NCBI GenBank assembly: GCA_003427395.1 | Contig: BFEA01000120.1 | Location: forward strand, 2,810,568 to 2,831,591 | Source: Chara braunii | Lineage: Eukaryota; Streptophyta; Charophyceae; Charales; Characeae | Direction: 5' to 3' | DNA length: 21,024 nucleotides | Shown here: in pieces, positions 1 to 9,286 of the stretch | Layout of the letters: each line of letters begins with the position of its first letter | How positions within the stretch are numbered: the stretch's first letter is position 1 | Translations under genes and position numbers: made by a program | The notes under the pieces: model-generated | Seen by the model: the letters and a program-made list of their open reading frames with translations, nothing else | Told to the model about the DNA's origin: nothing | Database searches by the model: none

Positions 1-125
1 CCATCCGGACAGGGCGATCCGGACATGTCCGGATTAACCGGAAAATACCGGAAATCTGGACGTTCGGATGAAACCGGGAAATCCGGTTTCCAGTGTCCGG
101 ACTTCTCCGGTTCACTTGTCCGCAG
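1..125. repeat. CCGGA-rich palindromic patch
   Basis: The pentamer CCGGA or its complement TCCGG recurs many times in about 125 bases. Positions 17-34 form a perfect 18-bp palindrome, ATCCGGACATGTCCGGAT. Similar half-sites follow at about 47-52, 88-92 and 104-110. Dense short palindromic motifs like this are common in subterminal regions of plant-type DNA transposons. The patch touches the window edge, so the rest of any element is out of view. Confidence 0.5.
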
Positions 126-290
126 CTGCCATGGTTCGAACTCCACTGGAGGTAAATGAGTAAAAATTATAAAATACTAAAAAAATAAAAATAGTAAAAG
201 TACTAAAAACAAAGTTAAAAAAAATACTGCAATTCTGGATTACCTGGGGCCGGTCAGTTCAAGTGATCATATCTCAAGGCCATAGGGCCC
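125..290 (+). repeat. SINE-like fragment, tRNA-derived
   Basis: A B-box-like GGTTCGAACTCC lies at 133-144. An A-rich spacer follows, then a 3' block at 246-279 (GGCCGGTCAGTTCAAGTGAT and on). The order B box, GATGAGTAAAA-like stretch, AATT, then the GGCCGG(T/G)CAG block matches 20053-20190, and the 3' block alone recurs at 19715-19745. No A box is visible, so this copy is probably 5'-truncated. Assignment as a SINE rests on the B box and the repeated tail. Confidence 0.45.
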
Positions 291-353
291 ATAGTCCTTT
301 TCCTTTTTTTGGGAGTATCCTGGTGCTAGGTTGGTGAATGCCAGTGTTTCCCT

Positions 354-520
354 GGGGCGAGGTCCCATTAACAAAGTGGATTGGATTTAGCTCCTGAATC
401 TGGACGTGTCTTAAGCAGAGATGCAGAAAAGCAGTTCAGTAAGAATTTCTGCACCTTTCCATGAGAATGTCGAGATTCATGCATTCAATCCAATCCTCTT
501 TGCCAGTGGGACCTCGCCCC
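354..520. repeat. Fold-back (hairpin) element, MITE-like
   Basis: Positions 354-400 and the reverse complement of 474-520 match at 38 of 47 positions by eye, including an uninterrupted GGGGCGAGGTCCCA (354-367 against 507-520). The interior carries a smaller inverted pair, TGCAGAAA and TTTCTGCA. The whole 167-nt block would fold into one long imperfect hairpin. This fits a small MITE or a hairpin-RNA source. No target-site duplication is evident. Confidence 0.55.
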
Positions 521-597
521 TGGAATCTTTATGAGACTGATCTCACAGCTGTGCAAGTTTTTTGCGAGCTGTGTGTTTGGGGTTCTTTTTCTAATTT

Positions 598-690
598 TTT
601 TTCAATGTAGACAATCGGGGATGTGAACTGCCAACTTCATATCTGCCCAGTTGAGCAGTGCTACACGAATATGGGAATCGTCGATACCGG
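598..690 (-). repeat. tRNA-like sequence, possible SINE head
   Basis: On the minus strand an A-box-like GCTCAACTGGGCAG (about 641-654) precedes a B-box-like GGCAGTTCACATCCCC (about 618-633). An A/T-rich run follows. Spacing is compatible with an RNA polymerase III promoter, but the acceptor and anticodon stems do not fold convincingly. A decayed tRNA-derived SINE is more likely than a functional tRNA gene. Confidence 0.3.
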
Positions 691-1400
691 CATGAGGGAA
701 TTTATTATTAAAAAAAGAAAGAAAAAAAACGAGGAGTATGTGAACTCGGGAAATGCATCCGAAATCCGTGCATTAAAGCATAATTGTGCCTAAAACAGCA
801 TGATAAGAAACCACCCAGAGAATGGGTCCGAAAAGAACGAGCACGAACGATGGCGGACTGTTCCATGGGACCTGGACGGACTCCTCAGGAGGACCCTCGA
901 CAGAGTCTGCAGAATCCGCATAATACCCACATATTGATGTAGTGAGTGAGTCGCAATCTCCTTTAGTGCCTGGAGAAAGTGGATTGCCGACAGGCGTCAA
1001 GAGAAGCAGTGAGGCAAGTGCGAGGCAACAAGGGGGGGGGGAACAAAAAGCAGCAGCAATATACATGGGCTGAAGGGCATGGCGGACGTGGGTGGCGAGC
1101 CAAACGACAAGGCAAGCAGCAGGGCAGCACGATGAGCGGCAAGGCGACAAGGCAGTGAGGCACAGGGAGGAGTGACTACAATCGTTAGCCAGACAGTGGG
1201 GCAGCACACGAGGCAAGCGAAAGGGCAGCAAAGCATCGAGGCAGGCGTGACAGGGAAACAGCACAAGGCAAGCAGAAGGGGCACTGGGGCAGGGAGGCAG
1301 CATCAAAACGCCAGTCCACACTCCTACGACACAGACCAAAGCCTACAGACTATAGGTTCACACCGTCATCCGTCTCAAGCCAGGGAGTCGCTTCGATAAT
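691..1400. other. Non-coding, purine-rich degenerate repeat
   Basis: Roughly 960-1310 is made of imperfect repeats of GGCAAG, GGCAGC and AGGGCAGC. They give long open frames on the minus strand rich in Cys, Pro and Leu. These have no recognizable domain and look like consequences of base composition. I see no gene. Confidence 0.4.
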
Positions 1401-2211
1401 GTCTGTCATAACTCGGGGAACACCCGGGCGACCATGAAAAGCACAGCAGGCCGAGCAAGGGTGTTGCAGGCACTCCATGCGAACAGCCACTGACTATTTG
1501 GCACATCCTGAAGGTGGTCGATGAGGCAAAGGAGAAGCACAGGAAAAGACCAGAGAGCGCACAAAGCGGCCAATTGAAACAAAGTACGTTGAGTGGAAAG
1601 AAGAACAGGAGAGAAGTTCTCGATGAATGTGAGTTTGTGTTTCTGTACAGAGCTAGATGGAGTTTAATGTAAACACAACATCCACGATAACCCAGTAGCA
1701 TCCAAGAAAAAGGTATGGTGATTGAACCACGAATGACCAAACAAAGAACATCTGATAGATTGCTTTAAAGTTTAAACCACCACTACCTCCTATCCTCTTT
1801 TTGCCAAGACGGAGATGTACTGCCCGCCAAGCTTTGGCTGAAGCACCAGCGTGGCCTTTTTCGTTTTGCTTTGGCCCGTGCCGCCAGCCTTTGTGGTCTG
1901 ACGGCGCCTGTCCTCCGCCGGCCTCCAAAGAATGCGGTATAGAGCCTGGAAGGGAGTAGCAGTATCTGTAGCGATCAGGAGCAGAGAAGACTGCTAATTG
2001 AATGATCGCTAGTGGTCCCTGTAATCACAAAAAGGCAGCAGAACATTTGTTTGCATGTGTACGAGTGGGAGGAGGAGGGAGGATCCCAGGGTGTCAGTGT
2101 GTTTGTATGTGTGAGTATGGATGTGTGTGTGGCTCTGCGCCTTGGTGCTTTGGTGTGCGTCTGTTCTGAGGGAGCAGGAGGGGGAGTAGGGGGGGGGAGC
2201 GGTTGTGGATT
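1401..2211. other. Non-coding stretch
   Basis: No domain-bearing frame, RNA gene or long repeat is recognizable. A short, moderately GC-rich open frame on the minus strand near 1653-1928 has mixed composition and no known motif. Confidence 0.35.
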
Positions 2212-2269
2212 TTCTCTCTGTGCATCTCTGGCCTGTAACATTCTCTCTGTGCATCTCTGGCCTGTAACA
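2212..2269 (+). repeat. 29-bp tandem duplication
   Basis: Two perfect head-to-tail copies of a 29-bp unit (TTCTCTCTGTGCATCTCTGG and nine more bases) occupy 2212-2240 and 2241-2269. Perfect identity suggests a recent duplication. A GA tract and a G-run follow at 2279-2313. Confidence 0.8.
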
Positions 2270-2278
2270 GGCACACAA

Positions 2279-2313
2279 AGAGAGAGAGAGGGGGGGAGGG
2301 GGGAGGGGGGGGT
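2279..2313 (+). other. Purine tract with G-quadruplex potential
   Basis: (AG)n passes into three or more runs of six to eight G separated by single A or T. This meets the simple G3+N1-7 quadruplex pattern on the plus strand. It is purely compositional evidence. Confidence 0.5.
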
Positions 2314-2768
2314 AGGACAGTGGGCTATCATTGCATGCTTTTTGAGTCTATCGTCATTGCAACCACCGTCAATATCATTTGTGCAAACGCGTTCCTTTTA
2401 TAATGACAGTTACTGCATCCTCCTCATTCCACCTTAGTCAGCTTTACCAGCAGGAGTTATAGTAATTGTCACTCTGCTTTTTTCCCCCCCCTATTATGTT
2501 CATCATCAACCATGTTTGTTAAACACTGGACTGATGAACAGTCATTGAAGACAGCCCCAGGCCTTTCTGCTCCTAGGGGCTGTACATGACCAAAACATTC
2601 CGTCTGTTGAGACCTTTTCCCATTTCCCATGCGTCATCCCACCCAATTCTTCTCCTCTAACCAACGCCTGGTCTGTATTCTAGCCATCTTGTATGACTCA
2701 CTTCACGTACCATATTTGTCCGAAACATGAAAGTAGATGTGTAGGAACAACTATCTGCTGGTCATTTC

Positions 2769-2841
2769 CTCTTCTTCTTCTTCTTATTCATCTTCTTCTT
2801 CTTCTTCTTCTTCTTCTTCTTCTTCTTCTTCTTCTTCTTCT

Positions 2842-2881
<40 letters not shown>

Positions 2882-3560
2882 CTGCTTCTGCTTCTGCTTC
2901 TGCTTCTGCTTCTGCTTCTGCTTCTGCTTCTTCCTTCTGCTGCTTCTGCTCCTGTTGCTGCTGTGTCTGCTGCTTCTTCAGCTTCTGCTTCTGGTTCTTC
3001 CTTCTTCCTTCTGCTGCTTCTTCTTCTGTTTCCGCTTCTGCTTCTGCCACTTCTGCTTCTGCTGCTGCTTATGCTTCTGCTGCTTCTTCTGCTTCTGCTT
3101 CTTCTGCTTCTGCTTCTGCTTCTGCTTCTGCTTCTGCCTCTGCTTCTTCTGCTTCTGCCTCTGCTTCTTCTGCTTCTGCCTCTGCTTCTTCTGCTTCTGC
3201 TTCTGCTGCTTCCGCTTGTGGTGTTTCTGCTGCTTTTGCTGATTCTGCTCATGCAAATGCTTATGCTTATATTTCTTATACTGCTTATGCTGCCTATTCT
3301 GCTTATACTGCTTATACTGCTTCTGCTGCGTATGCTTATGCTTCTTATGCTGCTTATACTGCTTATACTGCTTATGCTGCTTATGCTGGTTATACTGCTT
3401 CTGCTGCTTATACTGCTTCTGCTGCATATGCTTATGCTTCTTATGCTGCTTATGCTGATGCTTTTATACTGTGTATGCTTATGCTGCTTATGCTCATACT
3501 TCTTATGCTGTGTATGCTTACGCTTCTCATGTTGCTTCTGCTTATGCTTTCATATGCTGC
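2769..3560. repeat. Compound microsatellite CTT / GCT / TTCTGC / TTATGC
   Basis: Nearly 800 bp of related short repeats lie in blocks: (CTT)n to about 2846, (GCT)n to about 2880, (TTCTGC)n with interruptions to about 3240, then TTATGC/TTATACTGC units to about 3560. Each block can be derived from the previous by one or two substitutions in the unit. Long open frames (poly-Leu, poly-Ser/Ala, poly-Glu/Arg) run through in several frames and are consequences of the 3-bp period. Confidence 0.95.
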
Positions 3561-3612
3561 TGCTTGTATTTTTTTTTTCTTTTTTTCTTTTTGGTGGGGT
3601 GGGGGGGAGGGT

Positions 3613-3946
3613 GAGACTTCACTTTTGGGCAGCCTCGCTTGACAGGGTGATAAGAACAACCCTCTCAAACGGCACCTCATGTTTGGAGGCTTCATCTATT
3701 GGTGGGGAGCTGCATCTGCTGGAAATCGGGCCCAGCTTCCATGTTGAATAGATTGTCTTTAAATGAGTAAGGGGGGGNTTGAGACTTCACTTTTAAGCAG
3801 CCCCGCTTGACAGGGTGATAAGAACAACCCTCTCACGCGGCCCCTCATGTTTGGAGGCTTCATCTATTGGTGGGGAGCTGCACCTGCTGGAAATCGGGCC
3901 CAGCGTCCATGTTGAATAGATTGTCTTTGAATGAGTAATCCATGGA
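3613..3946 (+). repeat. 168-bp tandem duplication with an ambiguous base
   Basis: Two direct copies start at 3613 and 3781 (both GAGACTTCACTTTT). They differ by few substitutions and end near GAATGAGTAA. An n lies at 3779, at the junction next to a G run. A diverged part of the unit (GGTGATAA...TCTATTGGTGGGGAGCTGCA) recurs at 5675-5775, so this is a dispersed repeat family. No coding potential is evident. Confidence 0.85.
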
Positions 3947-5600
3947 AATTGGAGGCATTGATTGCTTCCCCATGATCCCTATTGGTGTTGCGGTATCCAG
4001 TTGTGGTTTCCTCCCCTCCTCCGGAACTCCAGTTGGCACCCTCGAAGGGAGGAGGAAAGGGAGGTTTCCCGCTGTCTGGATCTTATGTGCGGTCTTTTGC
4101 TCCCATGTCTATTCCCCCTGGCTCCCTCTTCTTCTTGCTAGGCACCCCATAATGGTATTAAAGAGGGGAGCATTTCCTCGTCTTCTCGTCTCCCATTTGC
4201 AGCTATGTCATCCCTGTCTTGACCCTCCCCTCCTCCATTGCATTGGTCTCATTCGGTCCGGCTTTTCAGAAGGCAGTATAGCTGGTACCCCCTGTCAGTC
4301 CTGGATAAGATCCTCCTCAACCTCTGCTGATCCTGCTGCTTCCTCAGGCTGTTCTCCGCCTTCGGATGTTTGGAAATTCTGCAACTCGTTTACAGTCTCG
4401 GTGCATTGTTCCTGCTGCTGCTTGTCGGTGACATCTCCTGGGCAGGACTTGTCTGCAGTAGCTGTGCAAGTTTGACAATCGCAGGTAGGAGGGATGGAGG
4501 GGGGCAGGGGTGTGAAAGGAGGGGGCTCCCATGACAGAGGGGGAGCAGTTGACAGCGACACTGAGGAAGCAGGCTGAGTGACATCAACCATAGTCTGAGA
4601 TATGTGTAGTGGCGGGGGGAGGGTGGGAGAGATGGGTCAGCAACAAGGCGGGGTGGGTGGTGGTGGTGCTGAGGGAAGGGGAGAAGGGGGAGGGGGGGGG
4701 AGATAAGATCCCTTCCAGAAGTCAGGCGGGTGTTGGGGAGGGCGGTCTGGGTGATGATTGTTCCCAAGGGGGGGGTGAGGCCCCTCCGGAAGTGGTGGTG
4801 GTGCCAACGAGAGCCATGTGTACTGGATGTCCCATCTGGTTTTGGTTGACCGGGACAGGCGGGCAGTGCTTGCAATCTTTGTGTATGTTGTGAACTTGAT
4901 CCGACCCAAATCTGGTTTGCAAAAAAACTACAACTGTACCCAGCGCCAACTGCAAAAAAAAATTATGGCCAGCTGTCCAGACTGGATAGCGTTTTTTTGC
5001 AGATTTTCAACTGCACCCTGCCTGGCCAGCAACCTAAAAAATTACCCAACTGCACCCAGCCAGACCAGGACCCAACTTTACGTCACTCCGACTGCCCAGA
5101 CCCACCGTAAACTGTCATGGGCCGCCTTTTTCCTTTTTAAATATGAAACATCAATATGACACTTTTTTTTTTCCAATTCGACCTTTGCTCCCCCATAGAT
5201 CATTTTTTGTTTTTCAAGTAAAACATCATTGAGGAAGGCAGGTCTTACCCATGGATTTTTCATATTTGAAAAAAAAATAATTGCAGATTATCCAACTTCA
5301 TGCAACTTCACCCATGTCCACTGTCAGGACATCTGCGTGCGTGCACCAGCAAGGCATGCAGCACGCCCCTGTGTTCTGCGACGTGTGGCCCTCCAGTTTG
5401 TCGCCGGCCCGCTCAGGGGCTTCACAACTTCAAACTTCAAAGTTTGTCAGCCTGCTGCCCCAAGGCCGTTTCCCGCCCCAATGATATTGAAGTGACACTC
5501 CAGAATCTCATGTGAAACCCCCACGGAACCAAAGTGACAGACTCCAGCATGTTGCCGCCGCCCTGGAATAAATAGCCTTCTGCAGGTCTTCAGAAAATGA
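3947..5600. other. G/C-skewed region without a defensible gene
   Basis: A Pro- and Cys-containing minus-strand frame (4295-4591, with a CDCQTC motif and a Glu-rich end) and a neighbouring frame holding CKHC (about 4722-4955) are the most protein-like segments. They lie in different frames and show no named domain. 4605-4710 on the plus strand is G-rich with quadruplex potential. 4930-5070 has degenerate CCAGCTG and TGCACCCAGCC repeats. Confidence 0.25.
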
Positions 5601-5674
5601 ATGCACAGAGCTTTCATTTTATTTTTTTATTTTTTTTCCTTTCGAACTTTGTATGTGGGAAAACATACTTAACC

Positions 5675-5815
5675 AGGTGATAAAAGCATCCCCGTTACGT
5701 AGGCCCCAGCATTGAAGGCTCCATCTATTGGTGGGGAGCTGCACCTGCTGGAAATCGGGTCCAGCGTCCCTTGACAATGATGTGATGTGTATGAGCTGGA
5801 AATTGGGTCCAGCAT
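5675..5815 (+). repeat. Dispersed copy of the 3.6-kb repeat family
   Basis: The segment GGTGATAA...CTCCATCTATTGGTGGGGAGCTGCACCTGCTGGAAATCGGGTCCAGC closely follows the centre of the 168-bp unit at 3613-3946. A second short echo, GAGCTGGAAATTGGGTCCAG, follows at about 5790. It supports a moderately repeated family in this genome. Confidence 0.75.
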
Positions 5816-6106
5816 CCTTATACAGTGATGTGTGGAGATGTCATAGTGTGCATCCAATACAGTCTGTATGTGTTCGGACATCAATGAAGGGAAATCCTTT
5901 CCGCCATATCTACCGTATCTCCGGAATGGATGAACATGTGAAAGCACCGGACAGAAAGGGGGGGAAACGGTAAATCGCACATTCAACCCCAAGCCCCACC
6001 TCCCCAGCCTCATCAGACCGCTAATTCTCCCCCACGGCGCTGGTTTTGATGTTGCCACTGACATTATCTTTGCTGATGTCGTTGTGGCGGCCTTCATCGA
6101 TGCCAG

Positions 6107-6129
6107 TGTTGTCGTTGTTATTGTTGTCG

Positions 6130-6170
<41 letters not shown>

Positions 6171-6190
6171 GCGGCCATTACAACTGTTTT

Positions 6191-6237
<47 letters not shown>

Positions 6238-6334
6238 GTCGTCTTTGCTGTTGTTGCCGCTGTTATCGCTGTTGTTGTCACCGCTGCTGCCGCTGTTGTC
6301 ATTGCTGATGTTGATGATGTTGTTGTTGTCATTT

Positions 6335-6367
<33 letters not shown>
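6107..6367. repeat. (GTT)n microsatellite cluster
   Basis: Three nearly pure GTT tracts (about 6107-6171, 6193-6236 and 6336-6366) are separated by interrupted GTT/GCC/GCT triplets. Read on the minus strand they give poly-Asn or poly-Thr, depending on frame. They adjoin the possible coding frame at 6371-6898. Confidence 0.9.
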
Positions 6368-6370
6368 TTG

Positions 6371-6898
6371 TCACCACGGTTGTCTTTGCCACTGCCAATG
6401 TCGCTGATGTTGTGTAGTTGCTGTTGGTGTTGCCGCTGCTACCTTTGTTGCTGCCTGTGCCTCATCCATTTCGTTCTCGGCCATCCTAATCAGCTTCCAA
6501 TCTATGACCCTCTCGCACATCCCACCCATCTCCTGCCAATCCTCCAGCAGATAACGCAGATTGTGGCCCTTTGTGAAGAGGGCTTTGCAGGCTCCCATCA
6601 AATCATCCGCCCACCTCCAATCGATGTAGGCTTCGAGCTGGGGATTTGGCCCCTCCAGCTCCCAGATGATATCCAACATATCCTGCGTCATATCGTCCAA
6701 CCATTCGGCGAAAGAGATCGCCCCCCGATCGACCTTCGGCCTCTCCTGCCACCACGACGACAACATCCTCACAATCGCCTGTAGTCGTGTGCAACCCTTC
6801 TCTAGGGTAATCAGCCACTCCTCTCCATGTCGTAGCTCCCCAAACAAATCCATCTCTCGCCCAACCATTTGCGCCGCTAAAGCGTTTTTACATAACAC
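6371..6898 (-). CDS. Hypothetical Trp-rich protein, possible exon
   Basis: I do not recognise this protein. The 175-residue frame is unlike the low-complexity frames around it. It is hydrophilic and probably helical, with balanced Asp/Glu and Arg/Lys and about eight Trp residues (for example SSWWQERPK, EWLDDM, DWRWADD, EDWQEMGG, IDWKLIRM). A plausible initiator is the Met before VGREMDLF (about 6866); the upstream residues may be non-coding. The C-terminal 30 residues become Ala/Thr/Gln-rich and run into the (GTT)n tract, which in another minus frame encodes poly-Asn. A retroelement gag-like or host hypothetical protein is possible. No catalytic motif is visible. Confidence 0.35.
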   Translation of the reverse strand: MLCKNALAAQMVGREMDLFGELRHGEEWLITLEKGCTRLQAIVRMLSSWWQERPKVDRGAISFAEWLDDMTQDMLDIIWELEGPNPQLEAYIDWRWADDLMGACKALFTKGHNLRYLLEDWQEMGGMCERVIDWKLIRMAENEMDEAQAATKVAAATPTATTQHQRHWQWQRQPW

Positions 6899-7590
6899 TT
6901 GTCAATGAATCGGCTGGTGCTACCCCTGCACACGGGTCACGGGACCACCACGTCACCAGACAACAGGTGCCACGTGTCAATCAAACCCACCTGTGCCTGT
7001 CGGGCGCATGCACAGGCCTAGCCGCCAAGGATCTTACCTCCTCGGGTGCTAAACTAGCCGGGGTAACCGGGTCCTACTGATCTGTCGGCCTCAGGGCGCT
7101 AGCGGTAGCAGAGTTCCTGGATGTGACCGTCTCTGCACAAAGCTTTCATTCGATCCAGGTATATTGATATTATTTTGTTGAAGTTCTTTCTGTTCCTGGC
7201 CTTGTCAAAATTTTCATTCAGCCCTGTGTGGGCAGCGACGTAGGGCGAACGGTTGGGCGGAAAATATGAGCCTCTGTACTCCTGTCCTAAACTTGTGCAT
7301 ATATATTGTATTATATATATAGTATTATAACATGTTATTCGTTAAAATCGTTCATTATTTTGTGTACTATTTATAAACGAATTGATTAAGCAGTGAAATG
7401 TAGCTCCTTGCATATACTCGTAACACATACAAGCATGCCCTTAACACCTATGTGAAGGATGTATACGACATAGAAATGTAAGGTACTCCGAGCACACCCT
7501 TAATACACTCCGACACAACGTTAGTTCCTATGTGAAAGATTTTTCTGGGCAATAAAATGCAGTGTACTACACATAACCATGATCTCGCGG
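6899..7590. other. Non-coding, GC-rich then AT-rich
   Basis: 6900-7140 is GC-rich with no long frame of interest. 7190-7590 is AT-rich, with an ATATAT stretch near 7298-7322. I see no gene or RNA here. The sharp change in composition near 7150 may mark a repeat boundary. Confidence 0.35.
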
Positions 7591-7800
7591 TATATAACTT
7601 GTGCGTGGGATATGTTCACCCCACATTGAAATCGACATCCTGGCTGAAGTTAGACCTTCCATCCCCGAAGTTACACCTTGCACACCCCTGCCCTTATTTG
7701 GCATCGCTCTTCCAAGCACGTTCGTGGTTCCTTTTCTGTATATAACTTGTGCGTGGGATACGTCCGCCCACATCAAAATCGAAACCCTGGCCAAGCATTA
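7591..7800 (+). repeat. Two direct copies, 148 bp apart, with a GGATAYRTYC-type motif
   Basis: TATATAACTTGTGCGTGGGA occurs at 7591-7610 and again from 7739. Each is followed by a variant of the motif seen in the 8.3-9.2 kb array (GATATGTTCACCCCACA and GATACGTCCGCCCACA) and by CAT(C/T)(A/G)AAATCGA-like sequence. They look like outlying members of the same array. Confidence 0.6.
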
Positions 7801-7932
7801 AATTTTATTGTGATGACGATCGATTATTAGGCTAGCTTGATTTGAAATTGCATGCACAACATTTTTGACATATATATATAGTGCAACCTCGAGCTTTTCT
7901 CGGCAAGGGTGCTGGCGGGTCGGTCACAGGGC

Positions 7933-8005
7933 AGGGCGTCCTACTCGACAACTTCGACGCGAATGGGACGAGTCCAGAAACACGTAAGTTGTCGGGCGGC
8001 GCCCT
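7933..8005. repeat. GC-rich inverted repeat
   Basis: AGGGCGTCCTACTCGACAAC (7933-7952, followed by TT) is largely complementary to AAGTTGTCGGGCGGCGCCCT (7986-8005), with a loop of about 31 nt. It could be a hairpin or a transposon end. There is nothing further to identify it. Confidence 0.45.
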
Positions 8006-8623
8006 AGTCCCGCTGACCTGGAATATCCTTGCCTTTTTGTCTCAATAATGTTGGGTGGGTTCCAGCCTCACTCATCCCTGAAGATACCAATTGCAAATCT
8101 TGCCCTTATTTGGCATCTCTCTTCAATGCACATGCTCGTAACAAGTCTCAAACTCAATGTCCATTTACAGATGAAACTGCGTACAAGACGGTGTAAAGAT
8201 TCACGTACGGCGGATATTCTGATGTATAAGTTCCCAGGGACCCTATCTGGTCATCATTGTGCGTAGTGAGCAGTAAAGGGCCAAAGTTGTGAAGTTGCTT
8301 GTTGTATTGAATTGTCGATCGGATACATCCGCCGCACACCCAACTGCCTACACGCAACATCATGTACAGTTTTTACCGTCTCATTGACGATTGGCAGATA
8401 CATCCGGTTCAAACACTCCATTCGTTGAACATGCATGAATGCATACATAGAGATAGATTTATAGACACAGAGAGAGTAATTATTATTGGAAATTCCCGAA
8501 CTAGGCGGGTAACCATTAGGAACTTGTATTGGACACTGCAAGTGGAAAAGTTACGGGTTGCCTGTGGATCGGATACATCCTGCCCACACAACTGAATTCG
8601 TTGAATTACCGACGAGGCCAAAT

Positions 8624-8626
<3 letters not shown>

Positions 8627-8676
<50 letters not shown>
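8627..8676 (+). repeat. (GA)25 microsatellite
   Basis: Perfect dinucleotide tract inside the first array copy, between the two CCGGATACATCC sites. The second and third array copies do not have a tract at this place. Confidence 0.95.
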
Positions 8677-8678
<2 letters not shown>

Positions 8679-8730
8679 AAGCCACCTTGAAGAGTACTTA
8701 TTTCCTTGTGGACCGGATACATCCTGCCCA

Positions 8731-8734
<4 letters not shown>

Positions 8735-8794
<60 letters not shown>
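8735..8794 (+). repeat. (AG)30 microsatellite
   Basis: Perfect dinucleotide tract at the end of the first array copy. The homologous place in the next copy has only (AG)13, at 9011-9036, showing independent length change. Confidence 0.95.
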
Positions 8795-8801
<7 letters not shown>

Positions 8802-9010
8802 TGTTTGAAGTTCCCGAAGGAGGCGTGTGATCATTAGGAACTCATTTTGAAAACTGCAAGTGGAAAAGTTACGGGTTGCCTGTGGACCGGATACATCCTC
8901 CCCACGTAACTTAATTCACTGAACTATTGACAAAGCCAAATGACACCACCACCTTGAAGTGTACTTATTTGCCTGTGAACCGGATACATCCTACCCACAC
9001 AATTGAAACC

Positions 9011-9036
<26 letters not shown>
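9011..9036 (+). repeat. (AG)13 microsatellite
   Basis: Short counterpart of the 8735-8794 tract, in the next array unit. Both are followed by GTATTTATTG. Confidence 0.95.
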
Positions 9037-9043
<7 letters not shown>

Positions 9044-9286
9044 TGATCGAAGTTCCTGAATAAACGTGTAATCATTTGGAACTTATATTGAAAACTGCAA
9101 GTGAAAAAGTTATGGACTGCTTGTGGACCGGATACATCCTCCCCACGTAACTGAATTCGTTGAACTATCGACAAAGCTAAATGGCAACAAAAACATATCT
9201 ATGTAAAGGAATTATGAACTACGCATGACACAAGTTCAACCTCACGGACCGTTGGTGAACATGGACAAAACTATACGTATCCTCAA

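Larger units (their letters stand above)
8250..9205 (+). repeat. Tandem array with CCGGATACATCC motif and (GA)n expansions
   Basis: A unit containing CTGCAAGTGGAAAAGTTA, TGTGGACCGGATACATCCTC, an ACTGAATTCGTTGAA stretch, ACAAAGCCA, a second CCGGATACATCC site and a GA tract repeats. The anchor CTGCAAGTG occurs at 8536, 8854 and 9095, giving periods of 318 and 241 bp. The difference comes from an extra GA tract in the first copy. Degenerate sites at about 8318 and 8400 extend the array leftwards. It abuts the 3' end of the Ulp1 protease gene and may be the element's subterminal region. Confidence 0.8.

Noticed and set aside
773-1339. A 188-residue Cys/Leu/Pro-rich minus-strand frame
   Set aside because: Overlaps purine-rich degenerate repeats, has overlapping open frames of the same composition, and shows no motif.
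2693-3751. A 352-residue Leu-rich open frame, with poly-Ser/Ala, poly-Glu and poly-Gln/Lys frames in the same place
   Set aside because: They are readings of the 3-bp-period microsatellite; they exist in several frames at once and have no unique sequence.
3942-4591. Gag-like or other retroelement protein on either strand
   Set aside because: Some protein-like stretches (CDCQTC, CKHC) but in different frames, without zinc-knuckle spacing, protease, RT or integrase motifs.
6900-7600. LTR of a retrotransposon
   Set aside because: Composition shifts suggest a boundary, but I found no second copy, primer-binding site or polypurine tract in the window.
8409-8834. Open frames with (SL)n or (RE)n runs
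   Set aside because: Translations of the (GA)n tracts within the tandem array, open in all frames.
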